DNA from: an uncultured Porphyromonadaceae bacterium
GTDB taxonomy: Bacteria; Bacteroidota; Bacteroidia; Bacteroidales; Muribaculaceae
Reading direction: 5' to 3'
DNA: 8,725 nt
NCBI GenBank assembly: GCA_905193995.1
Contig: CAJJQT010000063.1
Span: 1-8,725 of the forward strand
Numbering within the stretch: position 1 is the stretch's first letter; the number at the start of each line of letters is the position of its first letter. Positions 7,407 to 8,725 of the stretch are shown piece by piece. Under the pieces are notes generated by a model. That model had not been told where the DNA came from. It made no database searches and saw nothing but the letters and a program-made list of their open reading frames with translations. Position numbers and translations under genes: made by a program.

Positions 7407-7835
7407 TCAGAAATCCGTCACAAATATTACACGTGCGCCGGCCGGTTCGGTCAGATTTATAACCCACCACGATGTGGCATCGGTGCGACGGACAAGCTCC
7501 GCAGACTTCACACCGACGTTCTTACCATTGACACTCAGCGTTTCAGCCTTGGGATTGAAGTCAATCCGACTGCCGTCTGTCACGTCCACGCAGAACAAGC
7601 TCCCCGCGTCGGTGCTTCCGAAAATAATACCTCCTGAGTCATATAAAAATGTTACACCCGGTGTAACAACACGCTGCCGCCCATCGGCAAGCGCCTCGGC
7701 AAGCTCGGTATCTTCGGTCTGACCGGGCCGGTCGGGTGTGCCTGGAATGGAGCCGGGCCGCTGACCGGGCTCCTGCGGATCAGACGAACAGGCTGCGGCC
7801 AAAAGACATATGATTATCGGTACTATCGGCTTCAT
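7407..7835 (-). CDS. Small lipoprotein of unknown function
   Basis: The 142-residue protein has a type II signal peptide: Lys2, a hydrophobic core PIVPIIICLL, and the lipobox L-A-A-A-C with Cys16 as the predicted lipidation site, followed by SSD. Residues 20-39 form a Pro/Gly linker (PGQRPGSIPGTPDRPG). The globular part (about 52-142) is predicted beta-rich, with VTPGVTFLYDSGGIIFG, SLFCVDVTDGSRIDF and WWVINLTEPAGARVIFV. I do not recognise a family. The ATG overlaps the stop of the upstream endonuclease I-like gene by four bases (ATGA), so the two are co-translated and likely work in the same compartment. Both carry proline-rich linkers. The frame continues open after the TGA for a further 77 codons. 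Confidence 0.85.
   Translation of the reverse strand: MKPIVPIIICLLAAACSSDPQEPGQRPGSIPGTPDRPGQTEDTELAEALADGRQRVVTPGVTFLYDSGGIIFGSTDAGSLFCVDVTDGSRIDFNPKAETLSVNGKNVGVKSAELVRRTDATSWWVINLTEPAGARVIFVTDF
7650..7668. repeat. 19-bp perfect palindrome inside the lipoprotein gene
   Basis: TGTTACACCCGGTGTAACA is a 9-bp inverted repeat around one central base. It encodes the Val-Thr-Pro-Gly-Val-Thr stretch (residues 57-62), whose own symmetry may explain the palindrome. An operator role is possible but unsupported. Confidence 0.4.
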
Positions 7836-8725
7836 GGACGTATCTCGATTTTAATGACGCCGCGGGCAGTGCGGCTTGTGAATGACAGCTCATGCACGCC
7901 AATGCCGACGTCCGACAGGCTTATACGGTCGTCCTCGACAGGCACACCGTCGAGTTTCCAGGCTGCATCGGACGGAACGTACGGCGATGTAAACCACAGC
8001 AGACTGTCGGCACCCACGGAATACGTTGCCTTGAGAGGCACAGGCTTCAGGTCAGGCTCTACAGGTCCCGGGGGATCGGGTGGTGTCGGGGGATCAGGAT
8101 TATCGGGCGGCGTAGGCGGATCGGACGGAATTTCGAAATTGTCGCCGGCCCGCGCGCCCCACAGATACTCGGCCAGGTCGGGATACTCGACAAAGGGGTT
8201 GACATTGCCCTGCCGCTGCCCCTGCAGGACGCATTCCGCACGCTCGCGGTCGTCGACCGGATCGCTGCGGTGCCACTGAAGGAGCAGGTCGCTGCCGAGC
8301 GGACGCAGCAGGGGCCAGCCGCCGTCTTCGAGCAATACGGTGCCTTGACTGCGCCACAGCCGCTGAGGATATATGACGGCGAGATACATCAGTCTACGTG
8401 CAAGATCGCCGCGGCGATCATCAGCCGGCATCCAGGCGTTGATCTCGGATCCGCCCACAATTGCTATGCCGACGGCCCAGCCTTGGCCTTCCTGAGTCGG
8501 ACGGACGACCTGGGCGGGCATGTACGCACCGCGGGCCGCTGCAAGCGCCGGAGGCCCGAGCAATTCGTTGAAAGCATCGGCCGGCGCGTCGGCATACCAC
8601 CACTCTGCGGGGATCACTGCAATACGCTCCGACTCACCGGACCACCATGAGGCTGGCGGAGCCGACGACGGGGCCGCGGCCGGGCGGAAACGATCGGCTA
8701 TATACGACGCGAGCGACGCGCCGCT
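7832..8725 (-). CDS. Endonuclease I-like exported protein, apparently inactive, 5'-truncated
   Basis: The frame is open from the window edge to TGA 7832-7834 (297 residues visible), so the start and any signal peptide lie outside; the GTG at 8615-8617 is internal. The endonuclease I (PF04231) C-terminal half is clear: WMPADDRRGDLARRLMYLAV, where the family has a KGDxAR-fYMA pattern, then LLQWHRSDPVDDRERAE and QGNVNPFVEYPDLAEYLWG (usual QGNRNPFIDHPELAEYIW). Upstream, PASWW and PADAFN line up with P-K-S-W-W and P-x-D-x-x-N. Where active enzymes have R-E-H before the first and D-L-x-[HN]-L before the second, this protein has P-S-S and W-W-Y-A-D. Active members are secreted or periplasmic Mg2+ nucleases. 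Here catalysis looks lost. A Pro-rich linker (8051-8122) leads to a beta-rich C-terminal domain of about 70 residues. It overlaps the lipoprotein gene by 4 nt. Confidence 0.8.
   Translation of the reverse strand, partial: SGASLASYIADRFRPAAAPSSAPPASWWSGESERIAVIPAEWWYADAPADAFNELLGPPALAAARGAYMPAQVVRPTQEGQGWAVGIAIVGGSEINAWMPADDRRGDLARRLMYLAVIYPQRLWRSQGTVLLEDGGWPLLRPLGSDLLLQWHRSDPVDDRERAECVLQGQRQGNVNPFVEYPDLAEYLWGARAGDNFEIPSDPPTPPDNPDPPTPPDPPGPVEPDLKPVPLKATYSVGADSLLWFTSPYVPSDAAWKLDGVPVEDDRISLSDVGIGVHELSFTSRTARGVIKIEIRP
8051..8122 (-). repeat. Pro/Asp-rich linker repeat in the endonuclease I-like gene
   Basis: The region encodes 24 residues built on a repeated DPPTPPD unit (DPPTPPDNP, then DPPTPPDPPGP). 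It separates the nuclease-like domain from the C-terminal beta domain. At DNA level it is a degenerate GGTGTCGGGGGATC-like repeat, which could vary in copy number between strains. Confidence 0.65.

Noticed and set aside
7186..7722. Plus-strand 178-codon frame beginning with a hydrophobic, signal-like stretch
   Set aside because: Its start lies within the hairpin at 7181-7221, and most of it is antisense to the lipoprotein gene, which has a real lipobox and a coupled start.
7854..8650. Plus-strand frames (7854-8279, 7892-8650) opposite the endonuclease I-like gene
   Set aside because: The minus strand carries recognisable PF04231 motifs. The Gly-rich plus-strand translation is just the complement of the Pro-rich linker.

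Overview
The window reads as a high-GC chromosome segment of a gut-type Bacteroidales bacterium, possibly Muribaculaceae or a relative; the family is a guess. The reasons are two TAnnTTTG promoter boxes of the Bacteroidetes sigma factor, near absence of strong Shine-Dalgarno sites, a BspA-type leucine-rich-repeat surface protein with a Por-tail-like C-terminus, a Bacteroidales-style tRNA methyltransferase and Mrp protein, and an AAA_14/DUF4143 ATPase of the kind scattered through these genomes.

Layout, left to right. (1) Plus strand, 2-1922: the 3' two thirds of infB (IF-2), then folK (HPPK, folate synthesis), ending in a small hairpin over the folK stop. (2) Plus strand, 1947-5838: a clear promoter starts a tightly packed unit of a secreted LRR protein, trmB, mrp/apbC and aroQ, with TGATG and ATGA overlaps and one 10-nt gap. 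trmB is broken: its two halves lie in different frames, and the five-residue signature motif between them is missing, as expected from an 11-nt (3n+2) deletion. (3) 5839-7221: a visibly AT-richer island holding one ATPase gene with its own promoter. A 59-bp near-perfect palindrome abuts the promoter upstream, and a 17-bp hairpin follows the gene. (4) Minus strand, 8725-7407: a two-gene unit converging on the ATPase. It encodes an exported protein with an endonuclease I-like fold, cut off at the window edge, and a small lipoprotein that overlaps it by four bases.

The housekeeping genes (translation, folate, tRNA modification, Fe-S/P-loop carrier, shikimate pathway) have no shared pathway and look like an ordinary Bacteroidales cluster. 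The most unusual items are the endonuclease I-like protein, which by eye has kept the structural motifs of its family but lost the catalytic ones; the trmB lesion at its signature motif; and the large palindrome at the ATPase promoter. I do not see a convincing new multi-gene system. The closest candidate is the lipoprotein plus inactive-nuclease pair, which is cut by the window end.
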